The notes under the pieces: model-generated
Seen by the model: the letters and a program-made list of their open reading frames with translations, nothing else
Told to the model about the DNA's origin: nothing
Database searches by the model: none
Translations under genes and position numbers: made by a program
Origin: Zygnema cylindricum
Taxonomy: Eukaryota > Streptophyta > Zygnematophyceae > Zygnematales > Zygnemataceae
Direction of reading: 5' to 3'
DNA length: 15,602 nt
NCBI GenBank assembly: GCA_037447655.1
Contig: JBBHKE010000873.1
Coordinates: 1-15,602 of the forward strand
Shown here: positions 1 to 8,482 of the stretch, piece by piece
Layout of the letters: each line of letters begins with the position of its first letter
Position numbering within the stretch: the stretch's first letter is position 1

Positions 1-21
1 ATCGAAGTCTGGCTATATAAG

Positions 22-1187
22 TGCTGAAATGAAATTTCAGTTCCGTTCCAGAACTGAAATAAACTTTCAGTTCCAGAACTGAAAACTGAAATGGAATTTC
101 AGTTCTGTTCCAGAACTGAAATAAAATATCAGTTCCAGAACTGAAAACTGAAATGAAATTTCAGTTTCGTTCCAGAACTGAAATAAAATTTCAGTTTCAG
201 AACTGAAAACTGAAATGAAATTTCAGTTCCGTTCCAGAACTGGAATGAAATTTCAGTTTCAGAACTGAAAACTTAAATGAAATTTCAGTTTCGTTCCAGA
301 ACTGAAATAAAATTTCAGTTTTGTTCCAGAACTGAAATAAACTTTCAGTTTCAGAACTGAAAACTGAAATGAAATTTCAGTTCCGTTCCAGATCTGAAAT
401 AAACTTTCAGTTCCAGAACTGAAAACTGAAATGGAATTTCAGTTCTGTTCCAGAACTGAAATAAATATCAGTTCCAGAACTGAAAACTGAAATGAAATTT
501 CAGTTTCGTTCCAGAACTGAAATAAATTTCAGTTTTGATCCAGAACTGAAATAAAATTTCAGTTTCAGAACTGAAAACTGAAATGAAATTTCAGTTTCAG
601 AACTGAAAACTGAAATGAAATTTCAGTTTCAGAACTGAAAACTGAAATGAAATTTCAGTTCCGTTCCAGAACTGAAATAAACTTTAAACTGAAATGGAAT
701 TTCAGTTCCGTTCCAGAACTGGAATAAACTTTCAGTTCCAGAACTGAAAACTGAAATGGAATTCCAGTTCCGTTCCAGAACTGAAATGAAATTTCAGTTT
801 CAGAACTGAAAACTTAAATGAAATTTCAGTTTCGTTCCAGAACTGAAATAAAATTTCAGTTTTGTTCCAGAACTGAAATAAACTTTCAGTTGCAGAACTG
901 AGAACTGAAATGGAATTTCAGTTCTGTTCCAGAACTGAAATAAAATATCAGTTCCAGAACTGAAAACTGAAATGAAATTTCAGTTTCATTCCAGAACTGC
1001 AATAAAATTTCAGTTTTGTTCCAGAACTGGAATGAAATTTCAGTTTCAGAACTGAAAACTGAAATGAAATTTCAGTTCCGTTCCAGAACTGAAATAAAAT
1101 TTCAGTTCCAGAACTGAAAACTGAAATGAAATTTCAGTTCCGTTTCAAAACTGAAACGAAATATTTCCGTTCCAGAACTGAAATGAG
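22..1187. repeat. 62-bp satellite array rich in dyad symmetry
   Basis: About 18 units of a 62-bp repeat run head to tail. The marker GAAAACTG starts at 81, 143, 205 and 267, a constant 62-bp step. The unit is a dimer of related halves of about 32 and 30 bp. The 32-bp half occurs alone as a run with markers at 573, 605 and 637, and extra half units explain steps of 91-92 bp elsewhere. Each half contains a near-perfect hairpin, AACTGAAAT-GAA-ATTTCAGTT (9-bp arms), and a second short dyad, GTTC-CA-GAAC. Copies differ by substitutions and small indels. No coding capacity is evident. It is not a CRISPR array, because there are no unique spacers. Confidence 0.95.
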
Positions 1188-1189
1188 AT

Positions 1190-1214
1190 ACAGAGAGGGA
1201 GAGGGAGAGGGAGA
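1190..1214 (+). repeat. Short GAGGGA-rich tract
   Basis: A purine run of GAGGGA-like units directly follows the satellite and is followed by TTAGGGTTTAG. It is too short to interpret. Confidence 0.6.
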
Positions 1215-1427
1215 AGTTAGGGTTTAGAAGTACTAACCTGTTTCAATAGATAGGTCTGTAAAAAATAATCCTTTTTTTGACGATCCGGAATCGAAATTAT
1301 TTGTGTAAATTCCAATTCCCCCATTGTTTCGAAACCCTCCCTTGCTTCTTCCTCCATTGGTTCCCTATTTTGGGAATTCCCCATTGGTTTTGGGGAAATA
1401 TAGGGAACACTGCTTCCCTATATGCTG
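1215..1427. other. Unique spacer with a 26-bp palindrome
   Basis: No gene is recognised here. A hairpin at 1398-1423 has 10-bp perfect arms (ATATAGGGAA and TTCCCTATAT) around a 6-base loop. An outer TTCCCC/GGGGAA pair lies just upstream. An open frame from 1277 continues only into the GA microsatellite and is not convincing as a gene. Confidence 0.5.
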
Positions 1428-1600
1428 CGGAGAGAGAGAGAAGGAGAGAGAGAAGGAGAGAGAGAAGGAGAGAGAGAAGGAGAAGGAGACGATGAAGAGG
1501 AAACAGAGAGGGAGGAGGGAGAGAGAAAGAAAGATGGTGGGAAAAAAGGAAGGAGGGAAGAGAGAGAGAAAGAGTGGCACGATAAACCTAGAGAAATGAA
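1428..1600 (+). repeat. GA-rich microsatellite with a 12-bp period
   Basis: GGAGAGAGAGAA repeats about four times from 1431 to 1481, then decays into irregular purine-rich DNA to about 1600. The open frames across it on both strands give Arg/Glu-rich or Ser/Phe/Leu-rich low-complexity translations. These follow from base composition. Confidence 0.8.
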
Positions 1601-1651
1601 AAAAGGATGGGGAAAGAAATGATTTGTACTCTGAAATTTCTCTAACCCTAG

Positions 1652-1685
1652 CTCTGGAGTTGGTCCTACTACTCTGGAGTTGGTC
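1652..1685. repeat. 20-bp tandem duplication
   Basis: CTCTGGAGTTGGTC occurs at 1652-1665 and again at 1672-1685, two units of a 20-bp repeat. Confidence 0.75.
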
Positions 1686-1746
1686 GGACATTTTATTTAC
1701 TTGGTGAAGGGGAAAATTAGACATTTTTTTTTTTTTTTTCCTTCCC

Positions 1747-1796
1747 GGGGAAAAAGGTGAGCGCAGGGGAAAAAGGTGAGCGCGGAAGGTGAGCGC
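1747..1796. repeat. Three copies of a GGTGAGCGC unit
   Basis: Two full 18-19 bp units (GGGGAAAAAGGTGAGCGC) at 1747 and 1766 are followed by a shorter third copy at 1784-1796. Each copy contains AAGGTGAGC, which resembles a splice donor, but no exon could be recognised upstream. Confidence 0.75.
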
Positions 1797-2440
1797 AAAT
1801 GTAAGTTTAAAAGAAAAAGCGTCTTTGGATCTTTTCGAAAAAACAACGGTCGTTGATAAAGGTTCGGTTATCCGTACTGATAAAAGTCAGAACGGCCGTT
1901 GGTAACAAATTAAATTCGCACGATATTTAGAATGCGAGTTGTATAATATTCGCATGGTATATAAAATATACCGTAATTCACGGCGCAATCACGGGAAGCA
2001 TGCGCTGATTCACAGCGCAATCATAGGATGCGCGTCACCGACAGTTTTTAACTCCTAGCGACGAAATTTTTGTACTTTAACGATGTCACAACCGTAATTC
2101 AGTTGACCAATAATATTGCTGCACGTGTCAAAAGTGTGATGATACTTGTCGAAACATTATTCATTCGTTAGCAAACCTTACCTTCAAGCAATTTACTGGA
2201 CCAATCATATCAAGCCTTCGGTCTCGTGCCGAGCCTCAGCTTCGGAATGAAACTTTTTTTTTTAAAGAAATTAAAGCGTGACCAAAAAAAAGAAAAAAAA
2301 GCAAAAAAAAATAAAATCCGCTACCGTTGCAAAAGTACAAAAAAATTCGAAACACGACAGAGAAAACGTCGTGACGCGAGACTTAAAGTTTACTTAATTG
2401 TTTTTTAGTTTTTTACATGACCGTAATTGCTAAAGGGCAT
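1797..2440. other. Non-coding stretch with short duplications
   Basis: No gene is recognised. A 33-bp duplication (ATTCACGGCGCAATCACGG, then ATTCACAGCGCAATCATAG) spans about 1976-2034. Two CCAAT-containing sites (near 2105 and 2201) and a CACGTG motif near 2122 are seen, but nothing downstream shows that they form a promoter. An A-rich, lysine-coding open frame at 2226-2408 looks compositional. Confidence 0.4.
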
Positions 2441-2511
2441 GGTTACATCAGGAGGTCTCTGTAATAGTACGGACAACAAAATTTCTGTATTACAGAGGCC
2501 TCGGTTACATC
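2441..2511. repeat. Small inverted repeat framed by 9-bp direct repeats
   Basis: GGTTACATC occurs at 2441-2449 and 2503-2511. Between them lie 15-bp inverted arms at 2452-2466 and 2488-2502 (14 of 15 positions pair; GAGGTCTCTGTAATA and its partner), separated by 21 bases. Direct repeats outside inverted repeats resemble a target-site duplication flanking a tiny non-autonomous element. At about 53 bp it is very short for one, so a stem-loop of other origin is possible. Confidence 0.55.
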
Positions 2512-2967
2512 GCGTAGCGTCTGTAAACAAGTTTTCGTATACGTGTTTCGATTTGAGTGCATATTCCTTAATGACATAACATATTCGCATAATATCTCTA
2601 AAAGCGTAAAGCATCCAACAAACATCGTGACGTTGATATAGAATATTGAAATTTTGTCGTAAAAATTGCGATTCACGATATTAAATGCCGATACTCGATA
2701 TAGCAATTTTGAGTAGAATTTAAAACTTTGTTTAAGGTACAATATGCGATACAGTTCTGTAGAGTATCCTGAAACTGTACGACGTACGTTTCTTTGTGGA
2801 TGAAACAAAATGCCGATTCTGTCGATTCTCGATTTTAAGTTTTTTAACCGGTTATTGCAGATCATATGAAACCGTGCGTTTAAACTTTTAATATGTTTTG
2901 ATTTCTTTTTAGTTCGACATTTTCACTACAGTACCTAATATTCTCTGCTGAGAAAAAAAGTTATATC
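2512..2967. other. Stretch without a recognisable gene
   Basis: A 140-codon open frame lies on the minus strand at 2443-2865. Its translation is rich in Ile, Tyr, Asn and Cys, shows no family motif, and runs through the inverted repeat at 2441-2511. There is no supporting splice or promoter signal. It could be a chance frame or a decayed gene. Confidence 0.35.
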
Positions 2968-3170
2968 TTTTCGAGTGCGATCTTAATTAACTTTAGGGTT
3001 AGGGTTAAAGCTTAACCAAGTTCTTTTCAGTGCGAATCTTAGTAATGATGTACTTTTAACTCTAAGGTTAAAGCTTAACCACTATCTTTTCAGTGCAAAT
3101 CTTAATAATGATGTACATTTAACTTTAGGGTTAAAGCTTAACCAAATTCTTTTCAAAAGCTTAACCAAGG
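2968..3170. repeat. 63-bp minisatellite with a telomere-like motif
   Basis: Copies of GGTTAAAGCTTAACC start at 3003, 3066 and 3129, a step of exactly 63 bp. A partial copy lies before them, with TTAGGGTTAGGG near 2994-3005, and a truncated copy ends near 3168. The core motif is itself a dyad (GGTTAA-AGC-TTAACC). Two TTAGGG-like units are too few to call telomeric DNA. Confidence 0.85.
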
Positions 3171-3430
3171 TATTCTCTTGACTTAGAAGTTCCTTTATTC
3201 TTAGTATGAAGCTAATTCAAGATATCTTTTTCACTTTAGGGTTCCTTAATTCCATTCAAAGAATCATTTTCAGTCTCTCCTATTTAGTTAGGAGTTAATT
3301 GCACCTAGAAAAAAACTTGAATAAAAAAATAATAAGTTTTTTTTTCGCTTTCTCCCTAAAGGTATTTAAACCTAACAATCAGGGAGAGTTAAAAAAACAT
3401 TTAGGAGATTGCTTAAATTGTTTTTATATT
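3171..3430. other. AT-rich spacer with nested dyads
   Basis: No gene is recognised. TCTCCCT (3351-3357) pairs with AGGGAGA (3381-3387) around an inner AGGT/ACCT dyad, and CTCCTA/TAGGAG forms another hairpin near 3276-3293. A 61-codon open frame from 3299 runs into the RadA-like relic in the wrong frame. Confidence 0.35.
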
Positions 3431-3538
3431 TTGTTGAAATGTTTCTATTGTTGTAGCTACAAAATAAGTTGTAGCAAATGTTGACTTTTTATATAAAAGA
3501 AAAATGATAAAAAATTTAGGAAGAAATATAATAAGGCT
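3431..3538 (+). pseudogene. RadA-like relic copy R1 (short fragment)
   Basis: This is the first of three tandem copies, spaced 124 and 108 bp apart. In the frame matching copy R4 it reads VVATK, a stop, then VVANVDFLY and a degraded continuation to about LGRNII. It matches the stretch of R4 that resembles the strand-plus-L2-loop region of RecA/RadA/Rad51 ATPases. The internal stop and the missing flanks show that it is not functional. Confidence 0.55.
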
Positions 3539-3554
3539 TTTTTATATATATATT

Positions 3555-3657
3555 TTGTTGAAATATTTCTCTTGTGGTAGCTACAAACAAGTTGTAGCAA
3601 ATCTTGACTTTTTACAGGAAAAATGATAAAAAAATTAGGAAGAAATATAATAAGACT
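3555..3657 (+). pseudogene. RadA-like relic copy R2 (short fragment)
   Basis: This is the second tandem copy. It shares the TTGTTGAAAT start, the GTAGCTACAAA core and the GGAAGAAATATAATAAG end with R1, and carries a different set of substitutions and a deletion after CTTTTTACA. It covers the same short segment as R1, so the tandem repeat arose by duplication of a gene fragment and not of a whole gene. Confidence 0.55.
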
Positions 3658-3662
3658 TTATT

Positions 3663-3962
3663 TTGTTGAGAAATTTCTTTTGTTGTAGCTACAAATCAAG
3701 TTGTAGCAAATGTTGACTTTTTATATGCAAAAAAAATGATAAAACCTTAGGAGGAAATATGGTAAGACATTCTGCAAGATATAGATTTGAATTAAAAAAA
3801 GCTAAAAATAACTTTAGAATTTTCAAAATAGAAGATGATTTGAATTAAAAAAAGTTAAAAATAACTTTATATTTAAAATAGAAGTTGCACCAGATTTGCC
3901 TTTTAAGTCAATCTAGTTATGAAATTTTTCAGGGGGTTGTAAAGAAATAGATGAAAAAGAAT
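3663..3962 (+). pseudogene. RadA-like relic copy R3 (longer, broken)
   Basis: This is the third copy. It extends further, through a region aligned with R4 residues GGNIVSHSARYRFELKK, then a DAPDLP-like and GGCKEIDEKE-like end. A 53-bp unit beginning GATTTGAATTAAAAAAAG is duplicated (3784 and 3837). Because 53 is not a multiple of 3, the reading frame is broken. R4 has the identical duplication at the same place. By resemblance this is the C-terminal part of a RecA/RadA/Rad51 recombinase, closer to archaeal RadA than to bacterial RecA. That assignment is from motif memory only. Confidence 0.5.
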
Positions 3963-4044
3963 AAAAATCAAATATCTTTATTGTATATTTTAATTATTAT
4001 AAGTCTAAAACCCACTAGTTTAAATATACATTTAAAAAAAAAAA
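3951..4044 (+). other. Start of a small hydrophobic ORF, copy in the R3 block
   Basis: An ATG overlaps the last codons of the RadA-like relic, the close stop-start overlap typical of prokaryotic operons. It reads MKKNKNQISLLYILIIISL, a Lys-rich start followed by a hydrophobic segment, as in a signal peptide or membrane anchor. After about 28 codons it runs into poly-A and stops. The same ORF start occurs at 13393 after relic R4, so the gene order is shared. The family is not recognised. Confidence 0.4.
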
Positions 4045-5050
4045 ATGAAAAAAAATATGTCAGTCCTAGAGTTTGAATTATACTTTAGATTTTAATAATT
4101 TTATTTTTAATTCTTTCAGTGTTTAAAATAAAAGTTTATTATACAAGAATATTATACCAAAGCAGCTTTAATTAAAAAAAATGCACTTATCTTTAGATTT
4201 TAATGTCAATATATTGTTGTGGTCCTATAGTAAATGATTAAGTCCATAAAGAAAATTTAAAAATCTATGTTTTTTTTAAATTATTTTTCTAAGATGTTAA
4301 AATTCCTAATTAAACTATTGTTCATATAACCAATATAGATGATAAAATCTATAAACAAAACTAACTCAGAGAATCTATCAATATTTGTTTGTTAAAATAC
4401 TCACTGTTTTTTAATTGTTTAAAATTATTAGAACGGCAAAATTTTCAATTTGAAAGTTGCATAAACAATACAAATTTTATAAAAAAACTGTAGATACTTA
4501 CCTATTACATTTTATAACTAAAAAAATAAAATAGTTTATGTTTCTTTAAACCTAATGACTTTACTTTATGGAAAAATGCTTAAGTATAGTTTGGAATTCT
4601 AAATAGGGCTTGGGAAGACCAGGTCGGGATATGGTTGTGTTACTTTAATTGTAAAAATGAAAAGACAATAACATATGGTTTGTATTTGAAAAAAGGAAAC
4701 CAAGAAACCAGGATTAATATTAAACAAACGTGATTACTGTATAACAAATTGGATACATGTTTTTGAAATTAAATATAAGAATAAAAAAAATGTCCAAATC
4801 TTTAAATAATATAATTTTATTAGAACAAGTACCTTAAAATAAAATATGTAGTTAGATTTTTCTTTTTATACAAAGATTACATTACAGTTTTTAATTTTTT
4901 CCTAAGAATCTTATCTTATACCTATATTATAATGTCAAGTCCTAGTAGACCTAAAAAAGGCTCTTTTAAGTTTCTCTTATAAAAGAGCAAAAAGGCAAAA
5001 AGAGTTATACTCAATTATAATATATTCTTTAACTTTTATTGTGTAAAAGC
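4045..5050. other. AT-rich stretch, no gene recognised
   Basis: This is low-GC DNA with many A and T runs. Bases 4060-4160 (from CCTAGAGTTT) match 14041-14115 downstream. A hairpin with 9-bp arms (GCTCTTTTA/TAAAAGAGC) lies near 4961-4989. A donor-like site (AATAG, then GTAAGTATC) is present on the minus strand near 4491-4505, but no exon with an open frame was found beside it. Confidence 0.4.
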
Positions 5051-5054
5051 AGTT

Positions 5055-5364
5055 ATGACCACAAAGATTTTAAATAATATCGCTAAACCTACTGCTATAG
5101 TAGAAATACCTACACATATAATAAAAGCATGTAACCTTCATACAAAAGATAAAACTAAATCAGGAAACATTAAGAGACTTAATTGCCGATTTTAACAAAC
5201 ATTTTGCATTATTGTTGATGTTTGTAAACGTTAAAGCATCTACAATAAAACAAGAATAAAAGAAAAATTTCAATAGATTTTATAAAAATGTTCTTTGGGG
5301 AAGTAATGTTCCAGACACTAAAAATAATGTTGTTCCAGAAAAGCAATGTATCGTGACACTGTAA
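5055..5364 (+). pseudogene. Broken reading frame, family unknown
   Basis: An ATG frame (5055-5195, 46 codons, beginning MTTKILNNIAKPTAIVEIP) is overlapped by a second frame at 5164-5364. The second frame reads ETLRDLIADFNKHFALL and continues for 67 codons with a single internal TAA at 5257. The mixed composition and the frame switch near the overlap look like a decayed AT-rich coding sequence, possibly of the same foreign origin as its neighbours. No family is recognised, and a chance pair of frames in AT-rich DNA cannot be ruled out. Confidence 0.25.
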
Positions 5365-5545
5365 ATAATTAAAAATAATTACAAATTGTAAAAATAATTC
5401 GTGAGTGTGTATGCGCGTGCTCCAACGGACAAATTTGTAATCCGGTATTTTTGTTTTTCTATCGCATTATATTAAATTGGATTGTGTATTAATCCTTTTA
5501 ACGATAGTAATCCTGTATTGGGAAGAAAAGACTGCATTTTTATAA

Positions 5546-5605
5546 TTGTTATTATTATTATTGTTGTTATTGTTGTTATTGTTGTTATTGTTGTTATTGT
5601 TATTT
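5546..5605 (+). repeat. TTGTTGTTA/TTATTA microsatellite
   Basis: A run of TTATTATTA changes into about four 9-bp units of ATTGTTGTT. The Ile/Val-rich open frame over it (5482-5694) is compositional. The flanking DNA (5365-5545 and 5606-5770) shows no gene. Confidence 0.8.
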
Positions 5606-6045
5606 ATTCATTCATTTGCTTGTTTTACATTTCTACATGCCATCAAAAGGAAAAAAAAAGAGTACAACCACAACGAATACACGATTATCCTTAGCCACAC
5701 AAACATTATATATAAACATCCATAAAGCAATGAAACGAAATGAAATGGACATAAAAATAAGAATGAAATAAATTATAACAAAAAAAAATGAACCGAAGTG
5801 AAAGGAAAAAAAAATGAAATGACATGAAATGGACAATATTATAAAAATAAGGAAATGAATAAAATAAAAAACAAAAACAAACGAAACGAAATGAAATAAT
5901 TTATTAAAAACTAATGATTAAAGAAACATCACAAGAAATGTAATTTTCAAAAATTGAGACACATCTTTTCTCTTTCAAGCAACTATCCAAAACACTCGAT
6001 TCCATTATTTCTCTCACAATATTTCTATTTATATTTTTCTTTCTC

Positions 6046-6051
6046 TTTATT
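6046..6051 (-). promoter_or_regulatory. AATAAA polyadenylation signal, copy A
   Basis: AATAAA on the minus strand begins 9 bases after the TAA of the terminal exon and is conserved at the same spacing in copy B. It is a canonical eukaryotic poly(A) signal, which supports the reading of this exon as the last one. Confidence 0.6.
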
Positions 6052-6060
6052 GCGAAAACA

Positions 6061-6310
6061 TTATTGAAACCACCTTTGCGGATATTTCAACTTTTTCGTC
6101 AGAATTTGAATCATATCTTCCGCCGCTAACTTTCCCTCTTCTTCACTAATCCAAAATGGCAATCCACTATTTTTCTATTTTATTTTTTCTTCGTCAAATA
6201 CAATTTGTTTTGTAACCGAGACATCATCCGGTTCGAATATATACCATCCCCGAACCGACCACGATGTCGATTTACATAATCGAGGGTTTGATCCCGAGGT
6301 TACATTACAT
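6061..6310 (-). pseudogene. Terminal exon of unrecognised gene, copy A (in-frame stop)
   Basis: The acceptor (ATTATACAG) ends at 6311, and the exon begins with one base that completes a split Arg codon. It then reads CNVTSGSNPRLCKSTSWSVR and so on, ending LKYPQRWFQ and TAA at 6061-6063. Compared with copy B it lacks 9 bp and carries an in-frame TAG at 6175-6177, after FDEEKIK, which would remove the last 38 codons. Apart from that stop the frame is preserved. Roughly half of the codon differences from copy B are synonymous. The product is not recognised. The exon joins in frame to 6942-7087. Confidence 0.7.
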
Positions 6311-6336
6311 CTGTATAATACAAAATTGACAAAAAG

Positions 6337-6402
6337 GGTATTAGAAGGTATTAGAAGGCGTGAGAAGGTATTAGAAGGTAGTAGAATGTATTAGACGGTA
6401 TA
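6337..6402 (-). repeat. Intronic 10-bp minisatellite, copy A
   Basis: The unit is TTCTAATACC on the gene strand (GGTATTAGAA on the plus strand), in five or six degenerate copies just upstream of the terminal-exon acceptor. Each unit contains CTAAT, which fits the branch-point pattern yUnAy. Confidence 0.8.
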
Positions 6403-6730
6403 AAAATCATTCATGAATTCCTTAACGAATTAGAATTATTAAAGGTAATTACAAAATCGACAAAAAAGGTAGTAGAATTATCGACGATTTAATGGTTAGT
6501 GGATTATAATATTAGAGGTAATTACAAAAGTGGCAATTAAGGTGTTAGAACAATGAATGACTTGATGAAATAATGATTGATGAACTAGAAAAAGTCGAGG
6601 GATTCGAATGTTATTATTATACAATAGAGGTTACGTATGGTTAAAAATATTGTATGAGAACAAAGTATGACCTTTAAAAAGATTTAACAATCATCATCTA
6701 AAAAGATTTCAGTAATAAGTTTATTTTCCA

Positions 6731-6753
6731 ATGTGGTGTGAAAAAAACCACAT
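6731..6753. other. Intronic hairpin, copy A
   Basis: ATGTGGT and ACCACAT form 7-bp arms around GTGAAAAAA. Copy B keeps the hairpin with 9-bp arms. Confidence 0.5.
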
Positions 6754-6788
6754 CAAAAGTTCCTTTTCTCATTTGTTCCTTTACTTAC

Positions 6789-6847
6789 CGAGCCTCGAAT
6801 TTTCCGATGGTTCTTGGGACTCTTTGAATCGAGAATTCATGCTTGGA
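6789..6847 (-). other. Duplicated exon half, copy A
   Basis: A 59-bp segment repeats the 3' half of the 146-bp exon together with its donor. It reads SKHEFSIQRVPRTIGKFEA plus CG, followed by GTAAGTAAAG. It starts in phase 0 after an AG and ends in phase 2, the same phases as the full exon, so it could serve as an alternative exon. Its acceptor (TTAAAAAGAG) is weak. In copy B the equivalent is frameshifted and has a GC donor. It is most likely the remnant of a tandem duplication of about 155 bp inside the intron. Confidence 0.5.
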
Positions 6848-6941
6848 CTCTTTTTAATAAAAGAAACGTGTTTTAAAGAAAAAATTGTGTGAAAAAAGCG
6901 CTTTCCCACCTTAAGTACTTTTTTCATGTCTCTTTACTTAC

Positions 6942-7087
6942 CGAGCCTTGAATTTACCGACGGTTCTCGCGACTCTTTGAAGCGTGAATCCGTTTTTGGT
7001 CTCGGCTTTACAAACTTTTTTGTTTATTCCCGGCCTCCAACACTCGAAATAAGCGTACCACCCAAATACTATTGTGTCACTGTAGGC
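6942..7087 (-). pseudogene. 146-bp penultimate exon, copy A
   Basis: The acceptor is TTGTTCCTTAG at 7088 and above, fed by the long pyrimidine tract. The donor GTAAGT begins at 6941. The exon encodes 48 residues (starts AYSDTIVFGWYAYFECWRPG, ends RTVGKFKA) plus two bases of an Arg codon. The terminal exon at 6310 supplies the third base, so the reading frame is continuous across a 631-bp intron. It is open throughout, but the gene copy is called broken because of the TAG in the terminal exon. The product is not recognised, and upstream exons are not visible. Confidence 0.7.
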
Positions 7088-7400
7088 CTAAGGAACAAAA
7101 AGGGAAGGGAAGGGAAGGGAATGGAACGGAAGGGAAGGGAATGGAACGGAAGGGAAGGGAAGGGAAGGGAAGGGAAGGGAAGAGAAGGGAAAAGGAGGGA
7201 AGGGGAAGGGAGGGAAGGGAAAAGGGAAAGGGAAAGGGAAAGGGAAGGGAAAGGGAAAGGGAAGGGAAGGGAAGGGCAAGGGATGAGGAAGGGAAGGGCA
7301 AGGGAAGGGAAAGGGAAGGGAAGGGAAGGGAAAGGGAAGAGGAAGGGAAGGGAATTAGAAGAGGAAGGGAAGGGGAAGGGAAGGGAAGGGAAGGGAAGGG

Positions 7401-7680
7401 AAGGAAAGGCAAGGAAGGGGAAGGGGAGAGAAGGGACGGCGAAGGAAGGGACGGCGAAGGAAGGGACAGCAAGGTAAGGGATGGCAAGGGAAGGCAAGGC
7501 AAGGCAAGGGAAGGGAAGGCAAGGCAAGGGAAGGGAAGGCAAGGGAAGGGAAGGCAAGGGAAGGCAAGGGAAGGGAAGGAAAGGCAAGGAAGGGGAAGGG
7601 GAGAGAAGGGACGGCGAAGGAAGGGACGGCGAAGGAAGGGACAGCAAGGTAAGGGATGGCAAGGGAAGGCAAGGCAAGGA
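7401..7680 (+). repeat. 175-bp internal duplication in the polypurine tract
   Basis: About 104 bp (7401-7505) recurs unchanged at 7576-7680, 175 bp away. The copies share the non-purine landmarks GGGACGGCGAAGG (twice) and GGTAAGGGATGGC. This points to recent unequal exchange. Confidence 0.85.
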
Positions 7681-8445
7681 AAGGGAAGGCAAGGCAAGGG
7701 AAGGGAAGGGAAGGCAAGGGGAGGGAAGGAAAGGGAGGGAAGGCAAGGTAAGGGAAGAGAAGAGAAGGGAAGGGAAGGTAAGGGACGGGACGGGAAGGGA
7801 AGGGACGGGAAGGCAAGGGAAGGGAAGGCAAGGGAAAGGAAGGGAAGGGAAAGGGAAGGAGAGAAGGAAGGAAGGGAAAGGGAAGGAGGGAAGGAAAAGG
7901 GAAAGGGAAAGGAGAGGGGGAAGGGAAGGCGAAAGGGTAGAGGAACGGGAAGGGGAAAGGGAAAAAGGTAAAGGGAAAAAGAGAAAGGGAAAGAGGGAAA
8001 GGGAAACAGGGAAAGGGAAAAAGGGAATGGGAAGAGGGAAGAGGGAAAGTAAAAAAGGGAAAAAGGGAAAGGGAAAAAGGGAAAACGATAACGGGAAAGG
8101 AAGGGAAATAGGGAAAGAGAAAAAGGGAAAGGGAAAAGGGAAACAGGGAAAGGGAAGAGGGAAAGGGAAGACGGAAAGGGGAAGGAGCAGGGGGAAAGGG
8201 GAAAGAGCATGGGGAGAGTGGGCAGGGGGGAAGAGAGCAGGGGGAAAAAGAAGGGGGAAAGAGAACGGGGAAAAGGAAGGGGGATAGGGAAGGGAGAAAG
8301 GGAAATTGCAAGAGGGAAAAGGAAAGTGCAAGAGGGGAAGGGAAAAAGGGAAAGGAAAAAGGGGGGGAAAGGGAAAGAGGGAAAGGAAAGGAGGGAAAGG
8401 GAAAGGGGAAGAGGGAAAGGGAAGAAGGGAAAAGGGAAAGGGGAT

Positions 8446-8482
8446 GGAGCAGGCTGCTCCATTCTTTGCGCTTCGCGCCAAG
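8446..8482. other. Mixed-base island inside the polypurine tract
   Basis: This is the only ordinary-looking DNA in 5 kb of purines. It consists of a perfect dyad GGAGCAG-G-CTGCTCC (8446-8460) followed by ATTCTTTGCGC and a second dyad GCGC-TTC-GCGC (8468-8478). It is too short to identify. Confidence 0.7.

Larger units (their letters stand above)
5771..7095. repeat. Segmental duplication, copy A
   Basis: Copy A of a unit of about 1.3-1.4 kb that recurs at 14108-15540. Both copies run in the same order: an AAATGAACYGAAGTGAAAGG tract, ATGATTAAAGAAACATCAC, a terminal exon, a 10-bp intronic minisatellite, an exon-half duplication, a 146-bp exon, and then a polypurine tract. Identity is high in the exons, while the introns differ by many indels. 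In copy B the unit lies directly next to the tRNA/tsaD block. In copy A about 1.6 kb of other DNA separates it from relic R3. Confidence 0.9.

Noticed and set aside
22-1187. CRISPR array
   Set aside because: Repeats are head-to-tail and continuous with no unique spacers, and halves of the unit are related to each other.
22-1187. Interferon-response element array (GAAANNGAAA)
   Set aside because: The GAAA motifs are mostly three bases apart (GAAA-ACT-GAAA), not two.
2443-2865. 140-codon minus-strand gene
   Set aside because: No motif, no regulatory or splice support, and it overlaps an inverted-repeat structure. It is kept only as a note for the stretch.
2990-3010. Telomere or interstitial telomeric repeat
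   Set aside because: Only two TTAGGG-like units, and they belong to a 63-bp minisatellite.
4961-4989. Rho-independent terminator
   Set aside because: The hairpin arms are AT-rich, there is no T run after it, and no gene ends nearby.
5482-5694. Membrane protein encoded across the TTGTTA repeat
   Set aside because: The Ile/Val-rich segment is a direct translation of the microsatellite.
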